From Streptomyces stelliscabiei (lineage in GTDB: Bacteria; Actinomycetota; Actinomycetes; Streptomycetales; Streptomycetaceae): 64,000 nt of DNA. The stretch is from assembly GCF_014873495.1 (NCBI RefSeq), contig NZ_JADBGF010000001.1, positions 1,674,001-1,738,000 on the forward strand, in the 5' to 3' direction. The notes under the pieces were generated by a model. That model was not told the origin of the DNA. It searched no databases and saw only the letters and a program-made list of their open reading frames with translations. The position numbers were made by a program, and so were the translations under genes. Shown piece after piece: positions 33,477-42,627 of this stretch (position 1 is the first letter of the stretch; the number at the start of each line of letters is the position of its first letter).

Positions 33477-33676
33477 GGGTCCTCCGGGGGTGGTGTGGGC
33501 GGCCCGCGGCGCCGTGGCCGTCATGGACGGGCACGGCGGGGGCTTTTGTAGGCAGTGCACAGACACTAGTGGCAGGGCCGGGCGCCCACGATGTGGCAAT
33601 ACCCACACGTCGATCCCACTCTGTTGTCCGAACTCTCCTTGGCCGAGAGCGGTCCCGTAGGACAGGATCGGCTCTC
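33477..33676. promoter_or_regulatory. Divergent bioF/bioB promoter region
   Basis: The 200-base spacer should carry both promoters and any operator of a biotin regulator such as BioQ. I could not identify a convincing long palindrome; the only inverted pair noted is TGTCC (near 33629) with GGACA (near 33660). Confidence 0.4.
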
Positions 33677-34909
33677 ATGGACCTGCTGAACACGCTGGTG
33701 GACAAGGGGCTCCGGCGCGAGCCGCCGAGCCGTGCCGAGGCGCTCGCCGTTCTGGGCACCTCCGACGACGAGCTGTTGGACGTGGTGGCCGCGGCCGGGA
33801 AGGTGCGCCGGCACTGGTTCGGGCGCCGGGTGAAACTGAACTATCTGGTCAACCTCAAGTCCGGCCTCTGCCCCGAGGACTGCTCCTACTGCTCGCAGCG
33901 GCTCGGCTCCACGGCCGGCATCCTCAAGTACAGCTGGCTCAAGCCCGACGAGGCCTCCAAGGCCGCGGCGGCCGGGCTCGCCGGCGGCGCGAAGCGGGTC
34001 TGTCTGGTGGCGTCCGGGCGCGGCCCGACCGACCGGGACGTGGACCGGGTCTCCGACACCATCAAGACGATCAAGGACCAGAACGAGGGCGTCGAGGTGT
34101 GCGCCTGTCTCGGTCTGCTCTCCGACGGCCAGGCCGAACGCCTGCGCGAGGCCGGCGCGGACGCCTACAACCACAACCTGAACACGTCCGAGGCGACGTA
34201 CGGCGAGATCACGACGACGCACACGTACGCCGACCGGGTGGACACCGTACGGAAGGCGCACGCGGCGGGGCTGTCGGCCTGTTCGGGCCTGATCGCGGGC
34301 ATGGGCGAGAGCGACGAGGACCTGGTCGACGTCGTCTTCTCGCTCCGTGAGCTGGACCCGGACTCGGTGCCGGTGAACTTCCTGATCCCGTTCGAGGGCA
34401 CCCCGCTCGCCAAGGAGTGGAACCTCACGCCGCAGCGCTGTCTGCGCATCCTGGCGATGGTGCGGTTCGTCTGCCCGGACAGCGAGGTGCGGATCGCGGG
34501 CGGGCGCGAGGTCCACCTGCGCACGATGCAGCCGCTCGCCCTGCACCTGGCCAACTCGATCTTCCTGGGCGACTACCTCACCAGCGAGGGCCAGGCCGGC
34601 AAGGCCGACCTGGAGATGATCGCGGACGCCGGCTTCGAGGTGGAGGGCACCGACCAGGTCACGCTGCCGGAGCACCGGGCGGCCGTCACCGCCGGTGGGC
34701 CCTGCGGGTCCGGGGAGAGCGCCGGGTGCGGGTCGCACGAGGGGGGCGGGTGCGGGTCGCACGAGAGCCCCGGCGCGGGCTGTGGGTCGCACGCGCAGGG
34801 CGGTCCCTGCGGGTCCGTCGCCGACGAGGCCCCGGCCACCGAGGCGCGTCCGGACCTGGTCGCGGTGCGCCGCCGGGGAGCCGGAACCGATCTCGCGCCC
34901 AATGCCTGA
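33677..34909 (+). CDS. bioB: Biotin synthase with Cys/Gly/His-rich C-terminal tail
   Basis: Radical-SAM enzyme that inserts sulfur into dethiobiotin. 410 residues. The [4Fe-4S]/SAM motif is Cys65, Cys69, Cys72 in [11 protein letters not shown]. Downstream are [15 protein letters not shown] and conserved core GLIAGMGES and [17 protein letters not shown], with its Arg and auxiliary cluster ligands. The core ends near residue 335. An added tail of about 75 residues contains repeated GPCGS and GCGSHE units, giving extra Cys and His that could bind metal. The ATG at 33677 precedes [17 protein letters not shown]. It overlaps bioA by 8 bases (ATGCCTGA). Confidence 0.95.
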   Translation: MDLLNTLVDKGLRREPPSRAEALAVLGTSDDELLDVVAAAGKVRRHWFGRRVKLNYLVNLKSGLCPEDCSYCSQRLGSTAGILKYSWLKPDEASKAAAAGLAGGAKRVCLVASGRGPTDRDVDRVSDTIKTIKDQNEGVEVCACLGLLSDGQAERLREAGADAYNHNLNTSEATYGEITTTHTYADRVDTVRKAHAAGLSACSGLIAGMGESDEDLVDVVFSLRELDPDSVPVNFLIPFEGTPLAKEWNLTPQRCLRILAMVRFVCPDSEVRIAGGREVHLRTMQPLALHLANSIFLGDYLTSEGQAGKADLEMIADAGFEVEGTDQVTLPEHRAAVTAGGPCGSGESAGCGSHEGGGCGSHESPGAGCGSHAQGGPCGSVADEAPATEARPDLVAVRRRGAGTDLAPNA

Positions 34910-36191
34910 GCCGTCCGGCCTGGGCGTGCCGGAGCTGCTGGCCCTCGACCGGCGGCATGTGTGGCACCCGTACGGGCCCATGCCGGGCCGGCAGGAACCG
35001 CTCGTCGTGGAGTCGGCGAGCGGGGTCCGGCTGAAGCTCGCGGACGGCTCGGGCGAGCTGGTCGACGGCATGTCGTCCTGGTGGTCGGCCATCCACGGCT
35101 ACAACCACCCGGTGCTCAACGAGGCGGCGCGCGAGCAGCTCGGCCGGATGAGTCACGTCATGTTCGGCGGGCTCACCCATGAGCCGGCCGTGCGACTGGC
35201 GAAGCACCTGGTCGACATGTCGCCCGAGGGTCTGGAACATGTGTTCCTGGCCGACTCGGGGTCGGTCTCCGTCGAGGTCGCGGTCAAGATGTGCCTGCAG
35301 TACTGGCGCTCGCTCGGCCGCCCCGGCAAGCGGCGCCTGCTGACCTGGCGCGGCGGCTACCACGGGGACACCTGGCAGCCGATGTCCGTGTGCGACCCCG
35401 AGGGCGGGATGCACGAGCTGTGGCAGGGCGTCCTGCCCCACCAGGTGTTCGTGGACGCGCCGCCGGCCGAGTACGACGAGGCGTACGCGCAAGCGCTGCG
35501 CGCGGCGGTCGAGCGGCACGCCGACGAACTGGCCGCCGTGATCGTGGAGCCCGTGGTGCAGGGGGCGGGCGGGATGCGCTTCCACTCCCCCGCGTATCTG
35601 CGGGTGCTGCGCGAGGCGTGCGACGCGCACGACGTACTGCTGGTGTTCGACGAGATCGCGACCGGGTTCGGCCGTACGGGTGCGTTGTTCGCGGCGGACC
35701 ACGCGGCGGTGACACCGGATGTGATGTGCGTCGGCAAGGCGCTGACCGGCGGTTATCTGACCCTGGCGGCAGCCCTGTGCACCGCCGGGGTGGCCGACGG
35801 GATCTCGCGGGGCGAGGTGCCGGTGCTCGCTCACGGCCCTACCTTCATGGGCAACCCGCTGGCGGCGGCCGTCGCCTGTGCCTCGATCGAGCTGCTGCTC
35901 GGCCAGGACTGGCTCACAGAGGTCAAGCGGATCGAGACGGGGCTGCTGGACGGGCTGGCGCCGGTGCGCGAGGTGCCCGGGGTGAAGGACGTCCGTGTCC
36001 TCGGCGCGATCGGGGTCGTCCAGCTCGACCACCCGGTCGACATGGCGGCCGCCACGGCGGCGGCGGTGGGCGAGGGCGTGTGGCTGCGGCCGTTCCGGGA
36101 CCTCGTCTACACGATGCCGCCCTACGTCACGGGCGACGAGGACGTGGCGCGGATCGCGCGCGCGGTGTGCGCGGCGGCGACGGCGGGATGA
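34902..36191 (+). CDS. bioA: Adenosylmethionine-8-amino-7-oxononanoate aminotransferase
   Basis: PLP aminotransferase that makes 7,8-diaminopelargonate using SAM as amino donor. 429 residues. Features: the N-terminal [62 protein letters not shown] Asp in [13 protein letters not shown], Schiff-base Lys279 in [11 protein letters not shown], and [14 protein letters not shown]. Its start ATG lies within the end of bioB, so translation is coupled. A tandem octamer follows its stop. Confidence 0.96.
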   Translation: MPEPSGLGVPELLALDRRHVWHPYGPMPGRQEPLVVESASGVRLKLADGSGELVDGMSSWWSAIHGYNHPVLNEAAREQLGRMSHVMFGGLTHEPAVRLAKHLVDMSPEGLEHVFLADSGSVSVEVAVKMCLQYWRSLGRPGKRRLLTWRGGYHGDTWQPMSVCDPEGGMHELWQGVLPHQVFVDAPPAEYDEAYAQALRAAVERHADELAAVIVEPVVQGAGGMRFHSPAYLRVLREACDAHDVLLVFDEIATGFGRTGALFAADHAAVTPDVMCVGKALTGGYLTLAAALCTAGVADGISRGEVPVLAHGPTFMGNPLAAAVACASIELLLGQDWLTEVKRIETGLLDGLAPVREVPGVKDVRVLGAIGVVQLDHPVDMAAATAAAVGEGVWLRPFRDLVYTMPPYVTGDEDVARIARAVCAAATAG

Positions 36192-36216
36192 CGGGATGAC
36201 GGGATGACGGGATGAC
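36185..36216. repeat. Four tandem GGGATGAC octamers at the bioA stop
   Basis: Four perfect 8-bp units starting inside the last codons of bioA (the TGA stop is in the first unit) and running into the bioA-bioD spacer. A related GGATGACGG follows at 36221-36229. Confidence 0.85.
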
Positions 36217-36242
36217 GGACAGAGGATGACGGAAGTGATGAC

Positions 36243-36962
36243 ATGACGGTCCTGGTGATCACGGGGACGGGTACGGAGGTCGGCAAGACCGTCACCACGG
36301 CGGCCGTCGCGGCGGTGGCCGTGGCGGCCGGCCGGTCCGTGGCCGTCCTCAAGCCCGCGCAGACCGGCGTACGGCCGGACGAGCGCGGGGACGCGGACGA
36401 GGTGGCCCGGCTCGCGGGCGCCGTGACCGTCCGCGAACTCGCCCGCTATCCGGAGCCGTTGGCCCCGGGGACCGCCGCCCGGCGTGCCGGTCTCCCTCCG
36501 GTGCACCCCGAGGACGTCGCCGAGGCGGCGGCCAAGCTGGCGGTCGACCACGACCTGGTGCTGGTCGAGGGCGCGGGCGGCCTCCTCGTGCGCTTCGACG
36601 AGGCGGGCGGCACCCTGGCGGACTCGGCCCGGCTGCTCGGCGCGCCGGTGCTGCTGGTCGCCTCGGCGGGTCTCGGAACGCTCAACACGACCGAGCTGAC
36701 GGCCCGCGAACTCGCCGTGCGGGAGGTGGAGCTGGCGGGTGTCGTCATCGGCAGCTGGCCCTCGGCGCCCGATCTGGCCTGCCGCTGCAACCTGGCGGAT
36801 CTGCCGGTGGTGGCGGGGGTGCCGTTGCTGGGTGCGGTGCCGTCCGGGGTAGGGGCGTGGGAGCCGGTCGACTTCCGAGCGGGGGCCGGGGGCTGGCTGG
36901 CGCCGGCGCTCGGTGGGGTGTGGGACGCCGCTTCCTTCCGAGCCGCCGAAGCCGCGCCCTAG
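36243..36962 (+). CDS. bioD: Dethiobiotin synthetase
   Basis: ATP-dependent carboxylase that closes the ureido ring of dethiobiotin. 239 residues. P-loop [18 protein letters not shown], substrate Lys in VLKPAQTGV, metal/nucleotide [19 protein letters not shown], and [17 protein letters not shown]. Third gene of the bioB-bioA-bioD unit. The 51-base gap before it contains the GGGATGAC repeat and a run of in-frame-varied ATGs, so the start at 36243 is chosen because [14 protein letters not shown] follows immediately. Confidence 0.95.
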   Translation: MTVLVITGTGTEVGKTVTTAAVAAVAVAAGRSVAVLKPAQTGVRPDERGDADEVARLAGAVTVRELARYPEPLAPGTAARRAGLPPVHPEDVAEAAAKLAVDHDLVLVEGAGGLLVRFDEAGGTLADSARLLGAPVLLVASAGLGTLNTTELTARELAVREVELAGVVIGSWPSAPDLACRCNLADLPVVAGVPLLGAVPSGVGAWEPVDFRAGAGGWLAPALGGVWDAASFRAAEAAP

Positions 36963-37013
36963 GGGACCTGTGACGGGTGGGCCCCGGGTTCGTCGTGGCT
37001 GGTCGCGCGGGTC

Positions 37014-37037
37014 CCCGCGCCCCTGACGGGGCGCGGG
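37014..37037. terminator. Hairpin terminator between bioD and the LuxR gene
   Basis: Perfect 10-bp stem CCCGCGCCCC / GGGGCGCGGG with loop TGAC, between convergent genes. It is preceded by TGGCTGGTCGCGCGGGT, which together with the stem resembles the dispersed Streptomyces GTTCCCCGCGCCCC element also seen near 21,100. Confidence 0.75.
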
Positions 37038-37043
37038 CCGGCC

Positions 37044-39260
37044 TCACGTCCCCGTCTCCCCCAGCAGCCGCACCAATTCGATCCTCGACCGGATCCCCAA
37101 CCGTGAGAACACCCCCCGCAGATGGTGGTCGATCGTGCGCGGGCTCAGCAGCAGCCGCGCGGCGATCTCCCGGTTCGTGGCGCCCTCCGCCGCCATACGG
37201 GCGATCATCAACTGCTGGGCGGTGAGGCGGGACGCCAGAGCCTCCGCGGCCGGCGCGGCGGAGGCGCGTTCCCCGAGGGCCCGGAGTTCCGCGCGGGCCT
37301 GGGCCGCGCAGTGCGGGGAGCCGAAGTGCTCGAAGGCCTCCAGGGCGCTGTGCAGCCGGTCGCGTGCCTCGGTGCGGTTGCGCAGCCGACGCAGGGCACT
37401 GCCGAACAGCAGTTCCGTGCGGGCGCGTTCGACGTCACGGGTGCCGGAGGCGTGCAGGTCGAGCGCCGCGCGGTAGTGCTCGACGGCCTCCTCCCCGGTG
37501 GCGAGCAGCGCACGGCAGCGGGCGCTGAGGGCGAGGTCGTCGGCGCTGCGGACGGTACGGGCCCAGCGGTCGTAGTCGGCGTGCGCGGCCCGGGCCACCC
37601 GGGTGTCGCCGGTGCGGACGGCGGCCTCGACGTAGTGCGGTGTGGCGAGGTGCCGCACGGCCCGGTGCCCGTGCCCGGGGCCGAAGCCGGCGAGTGCGCG
37701 CAGCCGGGCCGCCGAGGCGGCGTACCGGCCGGTGCTCAGGTCGAGGAAGGCGAGGGCGAACATGGCGAGGGCGGCGGGCAGTCCGAGTCCGCGCTCCAGG
37801 GCGTACGCGCGGGCGGACTCGGCGCGCTCCCGGCACACCTGTTCGTCGCCGGTGACGGCCGCGAACATCGCGAGGGCGGCCTGGAGATGGCAGGCGCCGT
37901 TGTCCTGCCCGGTGGCGTACGCCTGGCGCAGGGCGTCCACGGTGGCGGCCTCGGCGGCCCTCGGGCGTCCGGTCCAGAACTCCGCGTAGGCCCGGAACTC
38001 CATGGCCTGCGGCACAGTCACCGTCTCGCCCCTGGCGCGGGCGGAGGAGGCGGCGCGGGCGGTGGCGGTGAACGCGCGGGTGTGGTCGCCGAGGAGGAGG
38101 GCGGCGATCCCGGAGTGGATGAGCTGGGTGGGGTCGCCACCGGGTCCGCAGCGCCCGGCGGCTGCTTCGAGCACGTCCCGGGCGTCGTCGTAGCGGCCTT
38201 CGAACGCGGCGGCGAGCGCGCCGAGCGTGCTGGGCGGCGCGATGCCGAGCGCGTCGGCGACGGCGGCGGCCTCCCGGCAGCGGCGCAGGTCCCCGGTGTA
38301 GATGGCGGCCTCGGTGGCTCGTGCCAGGAGATGGGCGGCTCTGTCCGGGGTGCGCTCGCCGACGTGCCGGACGGCGGCGGTGAGCAGGGCGTCGAAGGCC
38401 TCGGCGGCGTTTCCGGCGCGCAGGGCGAGCAGTCCCGCGAGGGCGTCGTCGTCGGTGGCGGCGACGAGACGGCGGGCGCGGTCGCCGTCGCCCGACTGCC
38501 AGGCCTCGGCGGCGGCCTGGGCGAGCAGGGGCATGCGTTCGGCGGGTTCGGGGGTGAGCCCGGCGGCGCGTTCGGCGAGGGCGGAGGCGAGCGCGGGATC
38601 GCCGATGGCACGTGCCACCCGTGCCGACAGGCGCAGTTCGGCGGCGAGGCGGCGGCTGGGGCCGAGGGCGGCGGCGGCCCGGTGCCAGCTGCGGCCGGGC
38701 CGCTCGCCCTCGCCGCTGAGGACCGCGGCGAGGAGGCGGTGCGCCTCGCGCCGGTCGGCCATGGACGCCGACTCGTACACGGCGACGCGGGTCCAGGCGT
38801 CCGGGAAGACGATGCCCTGGGTCGTGGTGTGCGCGAGCCCGGCCGCCTCCGCCGTGTCGAGGGGGCGGGTGTCGAGCCGGGCGGCCGTGACGGCGCGCGC
38901 GTAGGCGTGCGTGCGGACCGGGTACTGGTCGGCGGCGGCGAGGAGCAGCAGGAAGCGGGTGTCGTCGGGCAGGGCGCGTACGTCCCGCCGGTGGCCGCGC
39001 AGCAGGGCGGGGGCCAGCGCCAGGGGCTCGGCGGGGAGCGGGTCGAGGCCCGTGCGCTGGCGCGGGGTCAGGGCGGCGGCGAGTTCCGCGGCGGCGCGCG
39101 GATCGCCGTGGGCGACGTGCAGCAGGCGTACGCGCACGCCTTCGGACAGCGTGGGCGCTGCGGCCGACGCTGTGTCCGGGCTCGGCCACGCGTGCGTGGG
39201 GGGCGGTGGCGAGCGATGCGGAAGTTGTGGGGGGTTCACCGGGGTCACCACGCTCATCAC
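37044..39260 (-). CDS. LuxR-type (LAL-like) transcriptional regulator lacking the ATPase head
   Basis: 738 residues. The last 65 residues form a LuxR HTH (LTAQQLMIARMAAEGATNREIAARLLLSPRTIDHHL..., recognition helix in SPRTIDHHLRGVFSRLG). The rest is Ala/Arg-rich tetratricopeptide-like helical repeat, as in the C-terminal two-thirds of MalT/LAL regulators. The N-terminal P-loop ATPase of full-length LALs (about 900 residues) is missing: no GxxGxGK is seen, and the protein starts within what would be its post-ATPase region. The start is GTG 39260 or ATG 39257, without a clear ribosome site. It diverges from a secreted lipase gene, like the LipR/LipA pair known in Streptomyces exfoliatus, so it probably activates that lipase. 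Confidence 0.85.
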   Translation of the reverse strand: MMSVVTPVNPPQLPHRSPPPPTHAWPSPDTASAAAPTLSEGVRVRLLHVAHGDPRAAAELAAALTPRQRTGLDPLPAEPLALAPALLRGHRRDVRALPDDTRFLLLLAAADQYPVRTHAYARAVTAARLDTRPLDTAEAAGLAHTTTQGIVFPDAWTRVAVYESASMADRREAHRLLAAVLSGEGERPGRSWHRAAAALGPSRRLAAELRLSARVARAIGDPALASALAERAAGLTPEPAERMPLLAQAAAEAWQSGDGDRARRLVAATDDDALAGLLALRAGNAAEAFDALLTAAVRHVGERTPDRAAHLLARATEAAIYTGDLRRCREAAAVADALGIAPPSTLGALAAAFEGRYDDARDVLEAAAGRCGPGGDPTQLIHSGIAALLLGDHTRAFTATARAASSARARGETVTVPQAMEFRAYAEFWTGRPRAAEAATVDALRQAYATGQDNGACHLQAALAMFAAVTGDEQVCRERAESARAYALERGLGLPAALAMFALAFLDLSTGRYAASAARLRALAGFGPGHGHRAVRHLATPHYVEAAVRTGDTRVARAAHADYDRWARTVRSADDLALSARCRALLATGEEAVEHYRAALDLHASGTRDVERARTELLFGSALRRLRNRTEARDRLHSALEAFEHFGSPHCAAQARAELRALGERASAAPAAEALASRLTAQQLMIARMAAEGATNREIAARLLLSPRTIDHHLRGVFSRLGIRSRIELVRLLGETGT

Positions 39261-39366
39261 GTTACTTGCGAGTTAACCGACCAGTAAAGACCGGCGATTT
39301 CGCCGATGCGGCGCGCGTAGACCCCCCTGACACTCCAGACGAACCCCACCCGTTTCAGGAGGCACC
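39261..39366. promoter_or_regulatory. Divergent promoter between LuxR regulator and lipase
   Basis: 106 bases. TTACT (39262-39266) and AGTAA (about 39283-39287) form an inverted pair around GTTAACC, a locally AT-rich stretch that may be a regulator site. Confidence 0.4.
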
Positions 39367-40053
39367 ATGCAGCGCCGCATGCGCCGTATCGCCACGGCCC
39401 TCGCGACCGTGACCACCACGCTCCTTCTGTCGCTCTCCTTCTCCGCGACCTCCGCTCAGGCCGCGACCCGCAACCCCGTGGTCTTCGTGCACGGTCTGAG
39501 CAGTTCGTCCAGCAGCTGGGACGACTGGATCGCGTACTTCAAGGCCGACGGCTACACGTCCGCGGAGCTGTACTCCTGGTCGTACGACTGGGGCCAGTCC
39601 AATGTCACGACGGCCGCGCAGCTCAAGACCAAGATCGAGAGCGTGCGGGCCGCGACAGGCGCCGCGAAGGTCGACGTGGTCGTCCACTCGATGGGCGCGC
39701 TCAGCTCCCGGTACTACCTCAAGAACCTCGGCGGGACGGCGTACGTGGACGACTTCGTCTCCGCGGCCGGTGTGAACCACGGGACGACCGTGGCCGGTTG
39801 GTGCCGGTGGCTCTACACGTCCTGCGGCGAGATGTACACCGGCAGCTCGTTCCTGACCTCGCTGAACTCCGGTGACGAGACGCCGGGCAGTGTGTCGTAC
39901 GCCAGCTACTGGTCGAACTGCGACGACGCGCTCACCCCGGACACCTCCGCGATCCTCAGCGGCGCGACCAACGTCGAGGTCGGCTGTGTCTCGCACAACG
40001 ACATGAACAACGACAAGGGCATCTACGACCAGGTCCGCGCCTTCATCGCCTGA
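39367..40053 (+). CDS. Secreted class-2 lipase/esterase
   Basis: Exported alpha/beta-hydrolase of 228 residues, Lipase_2-like. The signal peptide ([20 protein letters not shown]) has a probable cut after SAQAA. Mature features: [20 protein letters not shown] with the oxyanion HG, nucleophile Ser in [15 protein letters not shown], an Asp-bearing segment near GDETPGS, and catalytic His in [13 protein letters not shown]. Several Cys ([15 protein letters not shown]) suggest disulfides. SD AGGAGG precedes the ATG. The divergent LuxR-type gene is its likely activator. Substrate chain length is unknown. Confidence 0.92.
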   Translation: MQRRMRRIATALATVTTTLLLSLSFSATSAQAATRNPVVFVHGLSSSSSSWDDWIAYFKADGYTSAELYSWSYDWGQSNVTTAAQLKTKIESVRAATGAAKVDVVVHSMGALSSRYYLKNLGGTAYVDDFVSAAGVNHGTTVAGWCRWLYTSCGEMYTGSSFLTSLNSGDETPGSVSYASYWSNCDDALTPDTSAILSGATNVEVGCVSHNDMNNDKGIYDQVRAFIA

Positions 40054-40086
40054 TCGTCCCGGCGGTCGGCACCTCGTACACCCGTG

Positions 40087-40124
40087 CCCGTCGCGTGGCC
40101 TCCTCCCCAGGGACACGCGGCGGG
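40087..40124 (+). terminator. Hairpin after the lipase gene
   Basis: CCCGTCGCGTG / CACGCGGCGGG, 11-bp stem with one mismatch and a 16-base loop, 33 bases past the stop. Confidence 0.55.
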
Positions 40125-40243
40125 CGAGGCGTTTGTGCCCCCGCTCGCCCCCGCGGACCGTCCCCCCGTCCCGGCCGCGACGGGTGAGCCGGTGCTTCCC
40201 GGGGGACAATCGCGGTATCTGCCGTCCTCTTCGGGAGGTCCTC

Positions 40244-40930
40244 ATGGCCCGCGCCCGCGCCACGACGGACGCCGTGCACCACCCCCTCTTCGCCCGGTTC
40301 TACGCCCGACTGAGCGTGTCGGCGGAGCCGAGGATCGGTCCCCTGCGCGAGGAGTTGCTGGCGGGGCTGTCGGGGCGGGTCATCGAGATCGGCGCCGGGA
40401 ACGGTCTGAACTTCGCGCACTACCCGGACGCGGTCTCGGAGGTGGTGGCGATCGAACCGGAGCACTCCCTGCGGCGGTTGGCCCTGGAGTCCGCCCTGCG
40501 CGCCGAGGTGCCGGTGGACGTGGTGCCGGGCGCGGCGGAGGCGCTGCCGGTCAAGAGCGAGGCGTTCGACGCGGCCGTGGTGTCCCTGGTGCTGTGCAGC
40601 GTGCGGGACGTGCGGCGCTCGCTGAACGAGGTGCGACGGGTGCTGCGCCCCGGCGGTGAGCTGCGGTTCTTCGAGCACGGCCGGGGCGGCGGGCGGGCGA
40701 TGCGGACGGCTCAGCGGGCGTTGGACGGCACGGTGTGGCCGTTGCTGTTCGGCGGCTGCCACGTCTCCCGCGACCCGGTCGCCGTGATCCGGGCCGCCGG
40801 GTTCGAGGTCGGGGCGGTCCGGGAGGTCCTGGTGCCCGAGCAGGGGCCGCGGCTGCCGAGTTCCTACTGCGTGCTGGGCAGGGCCCGGCGGCCCGGCGTC
40901 ACAGACTCCACTGACGCAGCTCCTGCGTGA
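40244..40930 (+). CDS. Class I SAM-dependent methyltransferase
   Basis: 228-residue methyltransferase of the UbiE/Methyltransf_11 type. SAM motif I VIEIGAGNGLNFAHYP, acidic motif in VVAIEPEHSLRRLAL, motif VVPGAAEALPVKSEAFD and post-motif VLRPGGELRFFEHGRGG. The ATG at 40244 has GGGAGG upstream; the in-frame start at 40133 adds a Pro/Arg-rich segment without homology. Its last 32 bases overlap the convergent toxin-like gene. The acceptor substrate is unknown. Confidence 0.88.
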   Translation: MARARATTDAVHHPLFARFYARLSVSAEPRIGPLREELLAGLSGRVIEIGAGNGLNFAHYPDAVSEVVAIEPEHSLRRLALESALRAEVPVDVVPGAAEALPVKSEAFDAAVVSLVLCSVRDVRRSLNEVRRVLRPGGELRFFEHGRGGGRAMRTAQRALDGTVWPLLFGGCHVSRDPVAVIRAAGFEVGAVREVLVPEQGPRLPSSYCVLGRARRPGVTDSTDAAPA

Positions 40931-41273
40931 TGTCCTGCACGGTGGCCTCGCCGCTCTTGACCAGCCGGGCCAGTTCGCGCACCTGCTCGGCGGAGGTGAC
41001 GACCTTGACGCCGCTGGCCACGAGGTAGCCGTAGGCGACGGCGGAGGCGAACAGGGCGTTGGAGCGCTCCAACGCCGGGACGTGCATGAGGACTTGGAGG
41101 AGAGCGGCGGCCCGGGCGTGCGGGGTGTCGTAGACGGGGACGTCGAAGATCTCGGCCTCGTGCCGGGCGACGGCCGCGACCAGGGCGCCCCAGTCGGAGA
41201 CCTGCGGATCTCCGGGCGTCTTCCGTTCGGCGACCATGAGGAGCCAGGACAGGTCGATTCTGAGCTGACTCAA
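40899..41273 (-). CDS. Fic/Doc-like toxin component with degenerate catalytic motif
   Basis: 124-residue, mainly helical protein of the type annotated in Streptomyces as a Fic-family toxin component. The region around His64 (HVPALERSNALFASAVAYGYLVASG) aligns with the Fic/Doc motif HxFxDxNKR, and the helix after it matches, but the acidic, Asn and Arg catalytic positions are Leu68, Arg70 and Asn72. Only His64 is kept. Classical AMP- or phosphate-transfer is therefore doubtful. It is encoded 4 bases after a ribbon-helix-helix antitoxin gene, so the pair is probably one operon. A degenerate toxin or a regulatory remnant are both possible. Confidence 0.65.
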   Translation of the reverse strand: MSQLRIDLSWLLMVAERKTPGDPQVSDWGALVAAVARHEAEIFDVPVYDTPHARAAALLQVLMHVPALERSNALFASAVAYGYLVASGVKVVTSAEQVRELARLVKSGEATVQDITQELRQWSL

Positions 41274-41277
41274 GGGA

Positions 41278-41517
41278 TCAGTGACGTCCCTCGCGCCGGC
41301 CCTCGGAATCGGCGCCGAACTCCTCGGCGAAGACCGCCTCGTACTGCTTCATGAAGTCGGCCGCGGACTCGACGAAGGTGTGACCCGCCTCGCCGGTGTC
41401 CTGCCGGACCAGCTCCTCGATGTACCGGTTCACACTCATCCCGCGCTCCAGGGCTCGTTCACGGGCGGCCCGGGCCGTGTCCTCGTCCACTCGGACGTTC
41501 AGCTGGGTCTTGGCCAT
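41278..41517 (-). CDS. Ribbon-helix-helix antitoxin
   Basis: 79-residue Arc/CopG-type DNA-binding antitoxin. The RHH domain is MAKTQLNVRVDEDTARAARERALERGMSVNRYIEELV, and the C-terminal tail (AADFMKQYEAVFAEEFGADSEG) would contact the toxin. First gene of the pair, 4 bases before the Fic-like gene, and expected to autorepress from its upstream region. ATG at 41517. Confidence 0.85.
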   Translation of the reverse strand: MAKTQLNVRVDEDTARAARERALERGMSVNRYIEELVRQDTGEAGHTFVESAADFMKQYEAVFAEEFGADSEGRREGRH

Positions 41518-41735
41518 GACTCGACGCTAGCGCCGGAGTGCTAGCAGTGGCAAGGGCGCCGTCGCCTCCGCCACCCTCAAGGGCCCGTTTTGCGTGCCCC
41601 TTACACAGAGATCGGGAACGCGACCTGCGACGGAGACCGCCTCGACCTTCGGGGGGATTCCTGCTGTGCCGCGCATCACACTAGGCTCGGCCGGGAGCGC
41701 CCGGAATTCGAACCGGTTCGAGCCTGGAGGCCGTT

Positions 41736-42623
41736 TTGTCCACTGCTGCCGCTGAGCACCCCCTCGGCCGCGCGGAAGCCGACGCCGTCGCCGCCCGCGC
41801 CCGGGGCCTGACGAAGGCATACGGCTCGGGAGAGACCAAGGTCCTCGCCCTCGACTCGGTCGACGTGGACATCGCGCGCGGCCGCTTCACGGCCGTCATG
41901 GGCCCCTCGGGCTCGGGAAAGTCCACCCTGATGCACTGCCTGGCGGGGCTCGACACCGTCTCGGCCGGACAGGTGTGGCTCGGGGACACTGAGATCACCG
42001 GGCTCAGGGAACGCGATCTGACGCGGCTGCGCCGGGACCGGATCGGCTTCATGTTCCAGTCCTTCAACCTGATCCCGACGCTGAACGCGGCCGAGAACAT
42101 CACCCTGCCGATGGACATCGCGGGCAAGAAGCCCGACGAGAAGTGGCTGGACCAGGTCATCGACACGCTCGGGCTCCGCGACCGGCTCAAGCACCGTCCC
42201 TCGCAGCTCTCCGGCGGGCAGCAGCAGCGTGTGGCCTGCGCCCGCGCACTCGCCTCCCGGCCCGAGCTGATCTTCGCCGACGAGCCGACCGGCAACCTCG
42301 ACTCCCGTGCCGGGCTCGAAGTGCTCGGCTTCCTGCGCGAGGCGGTCGACCAGCTGGGCCAGACGGTCGTCATGGTCACCCACGACCCCGGCGCCGCCGC
42401 CCACTCCGACCTGGTGCTCTACCTCGCGGACGGGCGGATCGTGGACCGCATGGAACGCCCCACGGCCGAAGCGGTCCTGGAACGCATGCGTCTCTTCTCC
42501 GGGAAGAACCCCCAGGCCCCGGACGCCGACACACCTCTGACCTCTCCTGACGGGGAGGGCGCCCCCGGCAGCGGGTCCGCGGGCGGGCCCGGCGGCCGGT
42601 CCGACGGCCCCGGCAGGGACTGA
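41736..42623 (+). CDS. ABC transporter ATPase (MacB/LolD type)
   Basis: 295-residue ATPase for an FtsX-type exporter. Walker A GPSGSGKST, Q-loop FMFQSFNLIP, signature LSGGQQQRVACARAL, Walker B LIFADEPTGNLDS, and H-loop VTHDP. The TTG at 41736 is the start: GGAGG at 41726-41730 is five bases upstream and no ATG or GTG fits better. A Gly/Pro/Ser-rich tail of about 30 residues follows the core. The permease starts 4 bases after the stop, so the two form one operon. Confidence 0.93.
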   Translation: MSTAAAEHPLGRAEADAVAARARGLTKAYGSGETKVLALDSVDVDIARGRFTAVMGPSGSGKSTLMHCLAGLDTVSAGQVWLGDTEITGLRERDLTRLRRDRIGFMFQSFNLIPTLNAAENITLPMDIAGKKPDEKWLDQVIDTLGLRDRLKHRPSQLSGGQQQRVACARALASRPELIFADEPTGNLDSRAGLEVLGFLREAVDQLGQTVVMVTHDPGAAAHSDLVLYLADGRIVDRMERPTAEAVLERMRLFSGKNPQAPDADTPLTSPDGEGAPGSGSAGGPGGRSDGPGRD

Positions 42624-42627
42624 GACC

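Noticed and set aside
33620..33670. BioQ/BirA-type operator between bioF and bioB
   Set aside because: Only short imperfect inverted pairs were found; not enough to name a regulator site.
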